From Gluconacetobacter sacchari (GTDB lineage Bacteria; Pseudomonadota; Alphaproteobacteria; Acetobacterales; Acetobacteraceae), in NCBI RefSeq assembly GCF_014174255.1, contig NZ_JABEQJ010000033.1:1-52718 (forward strand): DNA of 52,718 nucleotides, in the 5' to 3' direction. Numbering within the stretch: the stretch's first letter is position 1; each line of letters opens with the position of its first letter. The notes beneath the pieces are model-generated. The model was not told where the DNA came from, ran no database searches, and worked only from the letters and a program-made list of their open reading frames with translations. The position numbers and the translations under genes were made by a program. Below, one piece after another: positions 17,680 through 26,070 of the stretch.

Positions 17680-18366
17680 TCAGGCGGCCGGCGGCTCGTC
17701 CGGAGCAGGGGGTTCGACGGGGGCGGGAGCCGGGGCCGGGTCGGCGCCGGTGATCATTTCGAGATGGCCGCTGACCTGGCCGCCATCCTCGACTTGCAGG
17801 CGCCGGCATTTCGCCTTGCCCAGCAGACGCCCCGTGGAGCGGATGGTCAGGCTGCCGCGCACCGTCAGCGTGCCGTCGATGGTGCCGGCCAGATCGGCGT
17901 CTTCGACTTCGATTTCACCACGGAACATGCCGCCATGGGTCACTTGCAGTTCCTGGGCGTTGATCATGGTCGATTCGACGGTGCCTTCGACCACCAGGCG
18001 CTCGGCGTCCTGGATCGAGCCCTGGACGCTGATCCCGCGTCCGACCACCAGGGTGCGGCGGTCGCTGGTGTCGCGGCGGGGGGCAGGGGCCTGGCCCGGC
18101 CGGCCGGGGACCTGGGCGGCGCCGGGCGGGGTGGCGGGGCCGGGCGGGAACGGGGGACGGGACATGGAGGCACTCTCCTTGGACGACTGGGAAGACGAGT
18201 GGGGGGACGAGGAGGGAGCGCCGGCCGGTGTGCCCGGGCGGACGGGAACGGCGCCGGCGGGCGGCGGTGGGAATGCCGTCTGTGGACTGGCCGGCCGGCC
18301 GGACGGCGACGATGCGCCGGCGGGCGGTGTCTCGTCTTCTGGCTTGCGTTTCTTGAACAAAAGCAT
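17680..18366 (-). CDS. Bactofilin (polymer-forming cytoskeletal protein)
   Basis: From the ATG at 18366 the product has 228 residues. An N-terminal MLLFKKRKPED lead and about 90 Pro/Ser/Ala-rich residues come before the bactofilin beta-helix. The helix spans about 100-215 and includes VVGRGISVQGSI, EGTVEST and GEIEVEDADLAGTIDGTLTV. A short Pro-rich tail follows. Bactofilins form nucleotide-independent filaments that position cell-wall enzymes. A second in-frame ATG at 18165 has the better ribosome site (AAGGAGAG, about 8 nt away) and would give a 161-residue protein lacking the lead. Both starts are possible. The gene converges on gcrA. Confidence 0.88.
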   Translation of the reverse strand: MLLFKKRKPEDETPPAGASSPSGRPASPQTAFPPPPAGAVPVRPGTPAGAPSSSPHSSSQSSKESASMSRPPFPPGPATPPGAAQVPGRPGQAPAPRRDTSDRRTLVVGRGISVQGSIQDAERLVVEGTVESTMINAQELQVTHGGMFRGEIEVEDADLAGTIDGTLTVRGSLTIRSTGRLLGKAKCRRLQVEDGGQVSGHLEMITGADPAPAPAPVEPPAPDEPPAA

Positions 18367-18640
18367 ACCCCGCTGCTGTCGAAGGTGAAGCCGCGCATGG
18401 CCCGGCGGTCTGGACACGGGTGTTTTCCGAGGGTGATCCGGAAAACCGGTGTCTGGAACGGTTAAGGACTACACGTGCTGATGGCGTCGGAAAAGCGGGA
18501 AGCCGCAACTTTACGAACAAGAAATGCAGCCATTGCGACCCCGCTGCCCCGGTGTTAGCGAGTGGGCTGTCTGTACGACGATTTTGGTGATTTGATGGCG
18601 TGCCCGCCTGGTTGATGCGCCGGCGCGCGGGAGAAATGGA

Positions 18641-19657
18641 ATGTCTGTGACGGATGCCGGCAGCGCGGCCGAATGCCGCTTCGATCTGCTGGGGATCGGC
18701 AATGCGATCATCGATGTTCTGGCGCCGGTCGAGCCGGATTTCCTGACCGAGCATGACATGATCCCCGGCAGCATGATGCTGATCGATGCGGACAGTGCCG
18801 AGAAACTGTACGGGCTGGTGCGGCGCGAGCGCGAGATGGGCGGCGGGTCGGCGGCCAATACCTGCGTGGTGGCCGCCAGCCTGGGCGCGCGGGTCGCCTA
18901 TCTGGGCAAGGTCGCGGACGATGCGCCGGGGCGCACCTTCGCCGCCGACCTGCAACGGTCGGGCGTGCATTTTCCGTCTTCGTTCCTGGACGGCCGGGCG
19001 GCGCGCGAGCAGCCGACGGCGCGCTGCCTGGTGATGGTGACGCCGGACGGCCAGCGGACGATGAACACCTATCTGGGCGCGTGCGTGACCTTCGGGCCCG
19101 AGGACGTGCTGGCCGACGTGGTGGCCGATGCCCGCGTGACCTATCTGGAAGGCTATCTGTTCGACCCGCCGCACGCGCAGGAGGCCTTTCGCCAGGCGGC
19201 GGCGCTGGCGCATGGCGCCGGGCGGCGGGTGGCACTGTCGCTGTCCGACCCGTTCTGCGTGGCAAGGCATCGGGATGCCTTCCGCGACCTGGTGCGGGGG
19301 CATATCGACATCCTGTTCGCCAACGAGGAGGAAATCTGCTCGCTGTACCAGACCGAGGATTTTACCACGGCGATGAACCAGGCGGCCGCCGATACGCATT
19401 TCGCGGTGCTGACGCGCTCGGGCCTGGGCAGCGTGATCATGCGCGGCGACGAGCGGATCGACGTGGCGCCGGTGGCGACGCAGGTGATCGACACAACCGG
19501 CGCCGGCGACGCCTATGCCGCCGGCTTCCTGGCCGGCTGGACCTCGGGGCGCACGCTGGCGGAATGCGGGCGGCTGGGCAGCGTCGCGGCCTCGGAGATC
19601 ATCTCGCATTACGGGGCGCGGCCGCTGGTGAACCTGCAACAGGACATGGACCTGTAG
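18641..19657 (+). CDS. PfkB-family carbohydrate kinase, probable adenosine kinase
   Basis: The 338-residue product has ribokinase-family signatures: GGGSAANTCVVAASLGARVAYLG near the N-terminus and the catalytic DTTGAGDAYAAGF near the C-terminus, where the Asp is the base and GAGD the anion hole. The opening FDLLGIGNAIIDVLAPV matches the alphaproteobacterial adenosine kinase-like group. It likely phosphorylates adenosine or another nucleoside with ATP. A nucleoside hydrolase and an amidohydrolase follow in the same direction, hinting at a purine salvage theme, although a 236-bp gap with a hairpin separates them. Confidence 0.85.
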   Translation: MSVTDAGSAAECRFDLLGIGNAIIDVLAPVEPDFLTEHDMIPGSMMLIDADSAEKLYGLVRREREMGGGSAANTCVVAASLGARVAYLGKVADDAPGRTFAADLQRSGVHFPSSFLDGRAAREQPTARCLVMVTPDGQRTMNTYLGACVTFGPEDVLADVVADARVTYLEGYLFDPPHAQEAFRQAAALAHGAGRRVALSLSDPFCVARHRDAFRDLVRGHIDILFANEEEICSLYQTEDFTTAMNQAAADTHFAVLTRSGLGSVIMRGDERIDVAPVATQVIDTTGAGDAYAAGFLAGWTSGRTLAECGRLGSVAASEIISHYGARPLVNLQQDMDL

Positions 19658-19687
19658 GACCGGGCGAAAGCGTCCCTTTTCGAACAG

Positions 19688-19710
19688 CCTTCCGACAGGC
19701 TGTCGGAAGG
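19688..19710. terminator. Strong hairpin after the adenosine kinase gene
   Basis: CCTTCCGACAG (19688-19698) and CTGTCGGAAGG (19700-19710) are perfect complements around one base, which in practice opens a small loop. It lies 31 bp after the kinase stop. There is no T-run, so it may act as an RNA-end stabiliser or a weak terminator. Confidence 0.5.
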
Positions 19711-19893
19711 GGCATTGCCGTGGTGAGCGTGGCGGCGGCGGCGGTTCATATGAGCCGGATTGTCGTCGCCCCAATCCACCGCCCTGGCCGGCGCATGGGC
19801 GCGGACTGATTTTCTGACCGGCGAGACAAATTTCCGTTTCGCAACCGGCGGCGGATCGTGGCATTCCGATACGACCACGAAAAGGATGCCGCG

Positions 19894-20961
19894 ATGTCGC
19901 TCGACCGCAGACAGTTTCTTGCCGGGGGAGCCCTGCTGACAAGTGCTCTCATGCCCCTGGACCATTCCCGCGCGCAGACGGCGTGGACGGTTCTCGGGCA
20001 GCCGGTCGCGTCTGTGCCCTGGCTGCGCGACGTGCGCCGGGTGATCATCGACACCGATCCGGGAACGGACGACCTGCTGGCGATCATCATGATGCTCGGT
20101 TCCACGCGCATCACGACCGAGGCGATCACCGTGACGCCGGGCAATATCGGCTACGAGCAGGAAGTGCGGAACACGCTCTTCCTCGTGCAGACCCTGAAGA
20201 ACGGGACGATACCGGTGCATCGGGGTATCGATCATCCGCTGCTCGGCCGGTCCTATCCGGCTGCCGGGTTCATTCATGGCCGCTATGGATTCGGCGACAT
20301 GGTGGTGCCGGAGGTCGCGCTGAAACCGGCACCCGACCATGCCGCACTCGCCATTTCGCGCATCGTTTCCGCCCATCCGGGCGAAATGGTGCTGCTGGCG
20401 CTCGGCGGCTTGTCGAACATCGCGCTTGCCCTGCTGCTTGACCCTTCGATCGCCCGCAAGGCCCGTGGCATCGTGATCGTCGGCGGACGCTATGAAGGGA
20501 TCGGCACGTCGGTCAGCTTCAACGCGATGGTCGATCCGGAAGCGGCCGATATCGTGCTGCGCTCGGGCCTGCCGATCGCCATGACGGGCAGCCTGGGTGA
20601 GACGGAGATGCTGACGCAGGCGGATTTCGACCAGATCGCGACATTCGGCACGGCGAAGAGCGCGCTCTTCCTGAAATCGAACGCGGAACGGCTGAAATTC
20701 GAGACCGAAAAGCGGCACAAGCCCGGTGCGACCTATGCCGATCCGTTTGCCGCCACCATGCTCCTTGAGCCCTCCGTCGCCCTTCAGTTCGAAGCCGTTC
20801 ATGTTGCGGTGGAGTTGAGCGGCACCGAAACGCGGGGGTCCTACGTGTTCGGTGGGACGCATATCTATACGGGCGACGCGCTGCCGGCGAACGTGGCCAT
20901 CTGTAGCAGGGCATCGCACGAGATATTCCGCGACACCGTCTTTCAGGCCCTGCGCGCGTGA
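19894..20961 (+). CDS. Exported nucleoside hydrolase (IunH-like), Tat-type signal
   Basis: From the ATG at 19894 the product has 355 residues. The N-terminus SLDRRQFLAGGALLTSALMP is a twin-arginine signal, with likely cleavage after SRA near residue 28. The calcium-binding motif DTDPGTDD follows the signal. TPGNIGYEQEVRNTL, LALGGLSNIALAL and FNAMVDPEAADIVL are typical nucleoside-hydrolase core segments. It would hydrolyse ribonucleosides to base and ribose outside the cytoplasm. Most characterised bacterial homologues are cytoplasmic, so export is notable. Its stop overlaps the GTG start of the amidohydrolase (GTGA), so the two are translationally coupled. Confidence 0.85.
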   Translation: MSLDRRQFLAGGALLTSALMPLDHSRAQTAWTVLGQPVASVPWLRDVRRVIIDTDPGTDDLLAIIMMLGSTRITTEAITVTPGNIGYEQEVRNTLFLVQTLKNGTIPVHRGIDHPLLGRSYPAAGFIHGRYGFGDMVVPEVALKPAPDHAALAISRIVSAHPGEMVLLALGGLSNIALALLLDPSIARKARGIVIVGGRYEGIGTSVSFNAMVDPEAADIVLRSGLPIAMTGSLGETEMLTQADFDQIATFGTAKSALFLKSNAERLKFETEKRHKPGATYADPFAATMLLEPSVALQFEAVHVAVELSGTETRGSYVFGGTHIYTGDALPANVAICSRASHEIFRDTVFQALRA

Positions 20962-22391
20962 TCGGACGCGCCGCGACGCTGGCAATTGCGGTGGCCGCCT
21001 TTCTCCTGCCGGCCGCCACATGGGCCGTGCCGGCCTGCACGGTGCAGCGCGGGACGGGCGAGACGGTGATCCGCGCGACCATTCTGACGCCGGACCGTAT
21101 CCTTGCGCCGGGGGAAGTGCGCATCGATTCCGCCGGACGGATCGATTGTGTTGGTGCGCGTTGCGCGGCGTCGTCGTCCGCCACGCGCATCCTTTGCCAG
21201 GATGCCGTGTTGTCGCCCGGCTTCATCAACGCGCACGACCATATCGATTTCGACAATATCGGCCCCCGACCCGATAGCGGCGAGCGCTATGCCCATCGTC
21301 ATGAATGGCGCAAGGGGCTGGACGGTCATCGGCTGTTGCAGGATTTCAGGCCCGATCGCGATCCGCTGTCGTTGAGCTGGATTGAACTCCGCTTTCTGGT
21401 CGGCGGCACGACCTCGACCGTGGCCGAGCGCATGGCGCCCGGCCTGCTGCGCAACCTGGATTTTCGCGACGGGCTGGAGGGGATCGCCATCGCCCCTGTG
21501 ACCTACGCGATTTTTCCCCTCGACGATTCGCCGGGGATCATGCGCACGCAGGATTGCGACTATGGGCCCCATCCGGCGACGCATGATCTGGTCGCCCATG
21601 CGAGCGCCTTCCTCGCCCATGTCTCCGAAGGGCGGGATGAGGCGGCGCGCAATGAATTTCGCTGCGAGAGTTCGGAGACATACGACACCACGCCCCAGGC
21701 GGGAGGCGGCGGCATGAGCCATGACTGGATCATGCCGCAGGCCGCGCTGATCCATGCGGTCGCCCTGACTCCGGCGGATTTCGACCTGGTCGCGGCCCGG
21801 CGGGCAAGCCTGGTCTGGTCGCCGCGCAGCAATCTTTCCTTATATGGGCAGACGATGGACGTGCTGGCGGCCCGGCGGCGGGGCATCACCATCGCCCTGG
21901 GGTCGGACTGGCTGCCGTCCGGGTCCATGAACCTGAATCGCGAACTGGCCTGTGCCGTGCATTTCAATCACAGCCATCTGCATGATGCGCTGAGCGATGA
22001 CGCATTGTGGCGCATGGTCACGCTCAATGCGGCACGCGTCGCGGGCGCGGAGAAGGAGATCGGGAGTATCGCGGTCGGCAAGCTCGCCGATCTCGTGCTG
22101 TTCGCCGATCCCGCGCATCGTGGTGTCCATGCCGTCGTGCGCGCCAGGCCGCAGGACGAGATGCTGGTTCTGCGCGGTGGCACGGTGCTGCTGGGGCGTG
22201 GGGATCTGGTCGATCGGCTGCGCCCGTCCTGCGAAGCGATCGATGTGCCGGGGGTCTCGCTCAAGCTCTGTCCGGAGCCGGGTCGCGTTTCCGCTGCGGA
22301 ACTGGAAGCCTATGCCGCGCGCCACGCGCTGTATCCACTGGCATTCGACGGAACGCCGCCCGACGAACCGCCCTGCGAGACCGCGCCCTAG
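20958..22391 (+). CDS. Exported amidohydrolase-family protein
   Basis: The 477-residue product starts at GTG 20958, overlapping the previous stop. Residues 1-23 form a Sec signal, with AATWA before VPACT. The metal-dependent hydrolase fold shows SPGFINAHDHIDFDN (the HxH strand), later metal-ligand His residues near FLAHVSEG and ALIHAVAL, and the GSDWLPSGSMNLNRELA strand carrying the catalytic Asp. NAARVAGAEKEIGSIAVGKLADLVLF is the C-terminal signature of cytosine/guanine deaminase-like and imidazolonepropionase-like members. With a coupled nucleoside hydrolase, deamination of a freed base is the best guess. The last 11 residues are encoded within one copy of the 32-bp repeat that flanks the downstream toxin-antitoxin module. 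Confidence 0.82.
   Translation: MIGRAATLAIAVAAFLLPAATWAVPACTVQRGTGETVIRATILTPDRILAPGEVRIDSAGRIDCVGARCAASSSATRILCQDAVLSPGFINAHDHIDFDNIGPRPDSGERYAHRHEWRKGLDGHRLLQDFRPDRDPLSLSWIELRFLVGGTTSTVAERMAPGLLRNLDFRDGLEGIAIAPVTYAIFPLDDSPGIMRTQDCDYGPHPATHDLVAHASAFLAHVSEGRDEAARNEFRCESSETYDTTPQAGGGGMSHDWIMPQAALIHAVALTPADFDLVAARRASLVWSPRSNLSLYGQTMDVLAARRRGITIALGSDWLPSGSMNLNRELACAVHFNHSHLHDALSDDALWRMVTLNAARVAGAEKEIGSIAVGKLADLVLFADPAHRGVHAVVRARPQDEMLVLRGGTVLLGRGDLVDRLRPSCEAIDVPGVSLKLCPEPGRVSAAELEAYAARHALYPLAFDGTPPDEPPCETAP
22356..22387 (+). repeat. Direct repeat, copy 1 (3' end of the amidohydrolase gene)
   Basis: The 32-bp sequence CCGCCCGACGAACCGCCCTG (then CGAGACCGCGCC) ends directly at the amidohydrolase stop codon. 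It recurs at 23186-23217 with 30 of 32 bases identical. The two copies bracket the Doc toxin-antitoxin module. Confidence 0.85.
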
Positions 22392-22486
22392 ATGTTTGGC
22401 TGCATTCGCGGCTTCATGCCCCTTGGCCCATATTTCGTTGAACGGATCGGGGACATCGAGAACGGATGGGTGACTGGGGGCGTTTC

Positions 22487-22516
22487 TTGATGTATCATGA
22501 TCTGTCATGATATGCT
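22487..22516 (+). promoter_or_regulatory. Promoter with overlapping operator for the antitoxin-doc operon
   Basis: A -35-like TTGATG (22487-22492) and a -10-like TATGCT (22511-22516) are 18 bp apart. The spacer holds a perfect inverted repeat, TATCATGA (22493-22500), TCTG, TCATGATA (22505-22512). An operator lying between the promoter boxes is the usual arrangement for toxin-antitoxin autorepression. Confidence 0.6.
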
Positions 22517-22542
22517 GCGGCACTCAACAGGAGAGTGTCGCC

Positions 22543-22773
22543 ATGGCCACCCAGCAGCGTGAGAAATTCGCCACCCAGGTCGATCCGCAGATCCTGCAGG
22601 CGGTGCGCGATCTGGCCCGCAGCGAAGGACGGCAACTCCAGGCGCTGGTCGATGAGGCGTTGGCCGACCTGATCGAGAAGCGGAAACGGCAGCGTCCGCG
22701 TGCCCATGTCATGGCCGCCTACCAGGCCAGCCATGAGGAATTCGCGCCGCTCTACCGGAAACTGGCCGAGTGA
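22543..22773 (+). CDS. Ribbon-helix-helix antitoxin of a Doc-type toxin
   Basis: The 76-residue product starts at ATG 22543, with AGGAGAG about 8 nt upstream. Residues 5-45 fit a ribbon-helix-helix: strand KFATQVDP, then ILQAVRDLARSEGRQLQALV and DEALADLIEK. The C-terminal ASHEEFAPLYRKLAE is an amphipathic tail of the kind that wraps and blocks Doc toxins. It is not a Phd/YefM antitoxin. Its stop overlaps the doc start (GTGA). It probably represses its own promoter through the palindrome at 22493-22512. Confidence 0.82.
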   Translation: MATQQREKFATQVDPQILQAVRDLARSEGRQLQALVDEALADLIEKRKRQRPRAHVMAAYQASHEEFAPLYRKLAE

Positions 22774-23150
22774 CGGACTATCCGACCGTCATTGAGATAT
22801 TGGCTATCCACGACGATCAGATCGGGCGCTATGGCGGAGCGACGGGCATCCGGGATCAGGGTTTGCTGGAAGCGGCGCTTTTCCGGCCGCAGACCGGTTA
22901 CTATGCCGATCTGATCGAAGAAGCGGCGGCGCTCTGGGAAAGCCTGTCGCAGAACCATCCCTTCATCGATGGCAACAAGCGCACGGCCTTCGCCGTGACC
23001 TGGACCTTCCTGGCCATCAACGGCGCGAGGCTGACGGCCGGCGCTGGTGAGACGGAAGACTTTATTCTTGGCCTCTACGCCGGTGGTACGTTTGATTTCG
23101 AGCATTTGAAGCCGTGGCTTCGCAATCATGTCACCACGAGCGCGTCCTGA
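22770..23150 (+). CDS. doc: Doc-type (Fic superfamily) toxin
   Basis: The 126-residue product starts at GTG 22770. The active-site motif HPFIDGNKRTA spans 63-73, with Lys in place of the second Gly of AMP-transferring Fic proteins, as in Doc. P1 Doc phosphorylates EF-Tu and stops translation. The N-terminal YGGATGIRDQGLLEAAL-R-P-Q segment is also typical of Doc. The gene is coupled to the RHH antitoxin upstream. Thirty-five bp after its stop comes the second copy of the 32-bp direct repeat, so the two genes form a cassette of about 0.8 kb. Confidence 0.9.
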   Translation: MTDYPTVIEILAIHDDQIGRYGGATGIRDQGLLEAALFRPQTGYYADLIEEAAALWESLSQNHPFIDGNKRTAFAVTWTFLAINGARLTAGAGETEDFILGLYAGGTFDFEHLKPWLRNHVTTSAS

Positions 23151-23185
23151 TGGTGTGAAGGCCGATGCGCTGCGCGGCCTCGCTT

Positions 23186-23217
23186 CCGCCCAACGAACCG
23201 CCATGCGAGACCGCGCC
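23186..23217 (+). repeat. Direct repeat, copy 2 (downstream of doc)
   Basis: This copy matches 22356-22387 at 30 of 32 bases. In the same reading frame it encodes PPNEPPCETAP, almost the same as the amidohydrolase C-terminus PPDEPPCETAP, but reads on without a stop. It is therefore a fossil of that gene end rather than a random repeat. Confidence 0.85.
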
Positions 23218-23235
23218 GCAGGGCAGTCGTGGCCG

Positions 23236-24027
23236 TCAGCTTCCGGTCGAGGCGTGGCGGCGGACGGCTGCCTGCCAGTATAGCAGCATGATCGCCAGGA
23301 AGGCGAAGCCGGCGGTGGGGGCCAGTGTGGCCGCCATCGGGTGTGGGGAGCGGCCGAGGATGGCCAGCATGGGCTCGTAGGTGACGGCGCCCAGCGGAAT
23401 CACGCAGGTCATCAGGCGGCGGAACCAGCGGGCGTCGAGGTCGAACGGGTATTGTCCGGCCTCGACGCCGCCATAGGTGAGGACGTTGACGACTTCCAGG
23501 CTCTCGATGGTGCGGAAGGAGAGCGCGGCCTGGCCCACCAGCACGCCGAGGAAGAAGGCGATGCCGCCGGCGACGGTCCACAGCATCATCGGCGCGGTGA
23601 ACAGGAGGGGGCGCACCGGCGTCATGCCCAGGCCCAGCGCCAGGACGGCCGCGCCCTGGGCCAGGCGGGCCAGCGGGCGGAGGCGGAACTGGTGGCCCAG
23701 CAGTTGCAGCACCGTCCAGCGCGGACGCAGCAACAGCCGGTCGAAGGCGCCCGCGCGCAGGAAATCGTCGCCGAAGCGCTCGAACCCGTAACCGATGGTC
23801 TCGGTCAGCGCGAATTCGATATTCACCAGCCCGTAGAACAGCGCCACCTGGCCCACCGTCCAGCCGCGCACGGTGCCGAAGCGGTGGAACAGGACCCAGA
23901 TCGCGGCGAAGCCCAGCAGGGTGGTGGCCAGATGGCCGGCCATCTGCATCAGGAAGGCGCCGCGATAGCGCACCTGGCCGGCGAGGGAGGCCCGTGCGTA
24001 GCGGAGCCAGAGGGCGAGACCGTTCAT
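23236..24027 (-). CDS. ABC-2-type transporter permease (COG3694-like)
   Basis: From ATG 24027 the product has 263 residues with about six hydrophobic segments, for example LATTLLGFAAIWVLF, LLFTAPMMLWTVAGGIAFFLG and LAPTAGFAFLAIMLLYW. The NVLTYGGVEAGQYPFDL and FEAD-like features resemble the second permease of the ATPase-permease-permease exporters grouped as COG4586/4587/3694. It pairs with the next permease in the membrane. The start overlaps the upstream permease stop by ATGA. It is the last gene of the operon. The exported compound is unknown. Confidence 0.8.
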   Translation of the reverse strand: MNGLALWLRYARASLAGQVRYRGAFLMQMAGHLATTLLGFAAIWVLFHRFGTVRGWTVGQVALFYGLVNIEFALTETIGYGFERFGDDFLRAGAFDRLLLRPRWTVLQLLGHQFRLRPLARLAQGAAVLALGLGMTPVRPLLFTAPMMLWTVAGGIAFFLGVLVGQAALSFRTIESLEVVNVLTYGGVEAGQYPFDLDARWFRRLMTCVIPLGAVTYEPMLAILGRSPHPMAATLAPTAGFAFLAIMLLYWQAAVRRHASTGS

Positions 24028-24863
24028 CCGCCCTGGATCTCCAGCCGGTGCAGCGTGCGCCGCAGGGCCGCGCGGCCGGCCACGGCCACGGCCGCGAGCC
24101 AGGCTGCCTGCTGGCCCAGCGCGAGGATTGCCCGGCCGCCATGCAGCGTGCCGAGCCAGAACCGGCAGGGCAGGTCGCCCAGCCCGGCGAAGGGCTGAAG
24201 GATGAGGACTGTCTGGAACGCGCCGGGGAACAGCGCCAGCGGCAGCATGTTGCCCGACAGGATCAGGGCCAGCGGCGTGATGACGGCATTGCCGCCGGCG
24301 GGCGAGAGGGTGCGGACGGTGACGATGTTCAGCAGCACGACGATGCAGGCCGAGAGCGCCAGCCCGAGCAGGATCGAGACGGCGAACAGCGCGGCATCGG
24401 CGATCGAGGGCGGCGGGTGCAGCGCCCATGCGCCGAGCCCGGCGCGCGGCAGGAGCAGGCCGGCGAAGGCGAGCATCAGCAGGGCGCGGGGGACCAGCCG
24501 GCCGAGGATGCGCGCGGTGGCGCGGCAGAACCACCACCACCAGAGGTCGACGGGACGCAGCAGGTCGTGCGCCACCGCGCCGCCGCGCACCGCGTCCGCG
24601 ATGTCGGGGTCGCAGCCCCAGGGCATCAGGGCCAGGGTGGCCTGCATGATCCAGACATAGGTGATGGTCTGGTGCAGGGCGAACGGTGCCGCGGCGCCGT
24701 CGCCCCCGTGGGCCATGCGATAGAAGGCGGCGTAGATCATGATGTTGATCGCGCCCCACCAGCATTGGGTCACGAACCCGGCCAGGGCCGCGGCGCGATA
24801 GCGCAGGGTGGTCCGCCAGCGGGCGCGGAAGGCGGCCAGGTAGGGGGTGGCGGCCTGCATCAT
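24024..24863 (-). CDS. ABC-2-type transporter permease (COG4587-like)
   Basis: The 279-residue membrane protein has about six transmembrane segments. The amphipathic N-terminus has YLAAFRARWRTTLRYRAAAL, the typical cytoplasmic lead of this permease type. It then has LLRPVDLWWWWFCRATARIL, matching the conserved LLRP-xx loop of the family. It lies between the ATPase and the second permease with 4-nt overlaps (ATGA) at both ends, so the three genes are one translationally coupled unit. Confidence 0.82.
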   Translation of the reverse strand: MMQAATPYLAAFRARWRTTLRYRAAALAGFVTQCWWGAINIMIYAAFYRMAHGGDGAAAPFALHQTITYVWIMQATLALMPWGCDPDIADAVRGGAVAHDLLRPVDLWWWWFCRATARILGRLVPRALLMLAFAGLLLPRAGLGAWALHPPPSIADAALFAVSILLGLALSACIVVLLNIVTVRTLSPAGGNAVITPLALILSGNMLPLALFPGAFQTVLILQPFAGLGDLPCRFWLGTLHGGRAILALGQQAAWLAAVAVAGRAALRRTLHRLEIQGG

Positions 24864-25888
24864 GGGGTGGAGGCGTGGCGTTCGTAGAAGCGGCTGATCA
24901 CGTCCTCGATCGACGGGCGGGTGATCGTGACGTCGGCCGGCGCCGCCGTGCCGGCCGGGGTGCCGGGCGGGGCCAGCAGGCGGAGCAGGTCGGCCGCGCC
25001 GATCCGCGCCGGGTCGAAATCCAGGGCCAGGACCCGATCGGCGGCGGGCAGGCGGGACACGCCGGCCGGCAGGGCGATCGCGGGCGCGGGGCCGTCGAAG
25101 GTCGCGATCAGCCGGCGCCCGGAGAGGGTGGTGGCGCGCAGGGTCTCGAAGGGGCTGTCGGCCAGCACGCGGCCGTGGCCGATGACGATCACCCGTTCGG
25201 CCAGGGCCTCGATATCGTGCATGTCGTGGGTGGTCAGCAGGATCGTCGTGCCGTCCTGGCGGTTGAGGTCGCGGATGAAGGCGCGGATCGCCAGCTTGGA
25301 GGGGGCGTCCAGCCCGATGGTCGGTTCGTCGAGGATCAGCAAAGGCGGGGCGTGCAGCAGGGCGGCGGCCAGTTCGGCGCGCATGCGCTGGCCCAGCGAG
25401 AGCTGGCGCACCGGCTGGTCGAGGAAATCGGCCAGGCGCAGGGTTTCGACCAGGCGGGCCCGCCGCGTGCGATAAAGGGCGGGGGGCACGCGGTAGATGT
25501 CGCGCAGGAGGGCGAACCCGTCATCGACCGGCAGGTCCCACCAGAGCTGCGAGCGCTGGCCGAACACCACGCCGATGCGCGCGACATGGCGCAGCCGCTG
25601 CGCCCACGGCACCAGCCCGCCCACCGTGACCCGGCCGGAATCCGGCCGCAGGATACCCGACAGGATCTTGATGAGGGTGGATTTGCCGGCGCCGTTCGGG
25701 CCGATCAGCCCGGTGATGGTGCCGGGTTCGATGGTGAACGCCACGCCGCGCAGGGCGGCGATGGTGCGCCAGGAACGGCGGGCGGGCAGCCAGCCCGCCA
25801 GGCCGCGCCGTCCGCCGGGGGGAGAGGCGGCCACGCGATAGGACTTGCACAGATCCTCGACGACGATCCGCGCGGGAGAGGAGGGCAT
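24860..25888 (-). CDS. ABC transporter ATP-binding protein (COG4586-like)
   Basis: From ATG 25888 the product has 342 residues; an upstream in-frame extension is unlikely to be translated. Walker A is GPNGAGKST, the Q-loop region is VVFGQRSQLWWDLP, the ABC signature is LSLGQRMRAELA, Walker B is LLILDEPTIGLD, and the H-loop is LLTTHD. The FGQRSQLWWDLP segment is characteristic of the COG4586 group of drug or viologen exporters. A C-terminal extension of about 100 residues may be regulatory. It is the first gene of the three-gene exporter operon and is divergent from typA, 182 bp apart. Confidence 0.9.
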   Translation of the reverse strand: MPSSPARIVVEDLCKSYRVAASPPGGRRGLAGWLPARRSWRTIAALRGVAFTIEPGTITGLIGPNGAGKSTLIKILSGILRPDSGRVTVGGLVPWAQRLRHVARIGVVFGQRSQLWWDLPVDDGFALLRDIYRVPPALYRTRRARLVETLRLADFLDQPVRQLSLGQRMRAELAAALLHAPPLLILDEPTIGLDAPSKLAIRAFIRDLNRQDGTTILLTTHDMHDIEALAERVIVIGHGRVLADSPFETLRATTLSGRRLIATFDGPAPAIALPAGVSRLPAADRVLALDFDPARIGAADLLRLLAPPGTPAGTAAPADVTITRPSIEDVISRFYERHASTP

Positions 25889-26070
25889 GGGCGGTTCCGT
25901 GCAGGGCAGGGTTCGGCGGGGCGGGTGAAGTTTCGCGTGCAATCCGCGTGCGTCCCCTCTATCTACCCCGGTGAATACAGAACCATCCGTCGGTTCCGGC
26001 CGCGGCGCAAGGGCGCGCGGGCGGCCGGCATGCCCGTCCGGGCCCGCGAAGGAAGTCAGGTCACACACGT

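Noticed and set aside
21840-22523. Minus-strand frame opposite the amidohydrolase end, beginning with a protein-like PDPFNEIWAKGHEAANAAK stretch
   Set aside because: Most of it is antisense to a well-supported gene. Only a short piece lies outside, too little to call a gene, though a phasin-like relic at 22392-22480 cannot be excluded.
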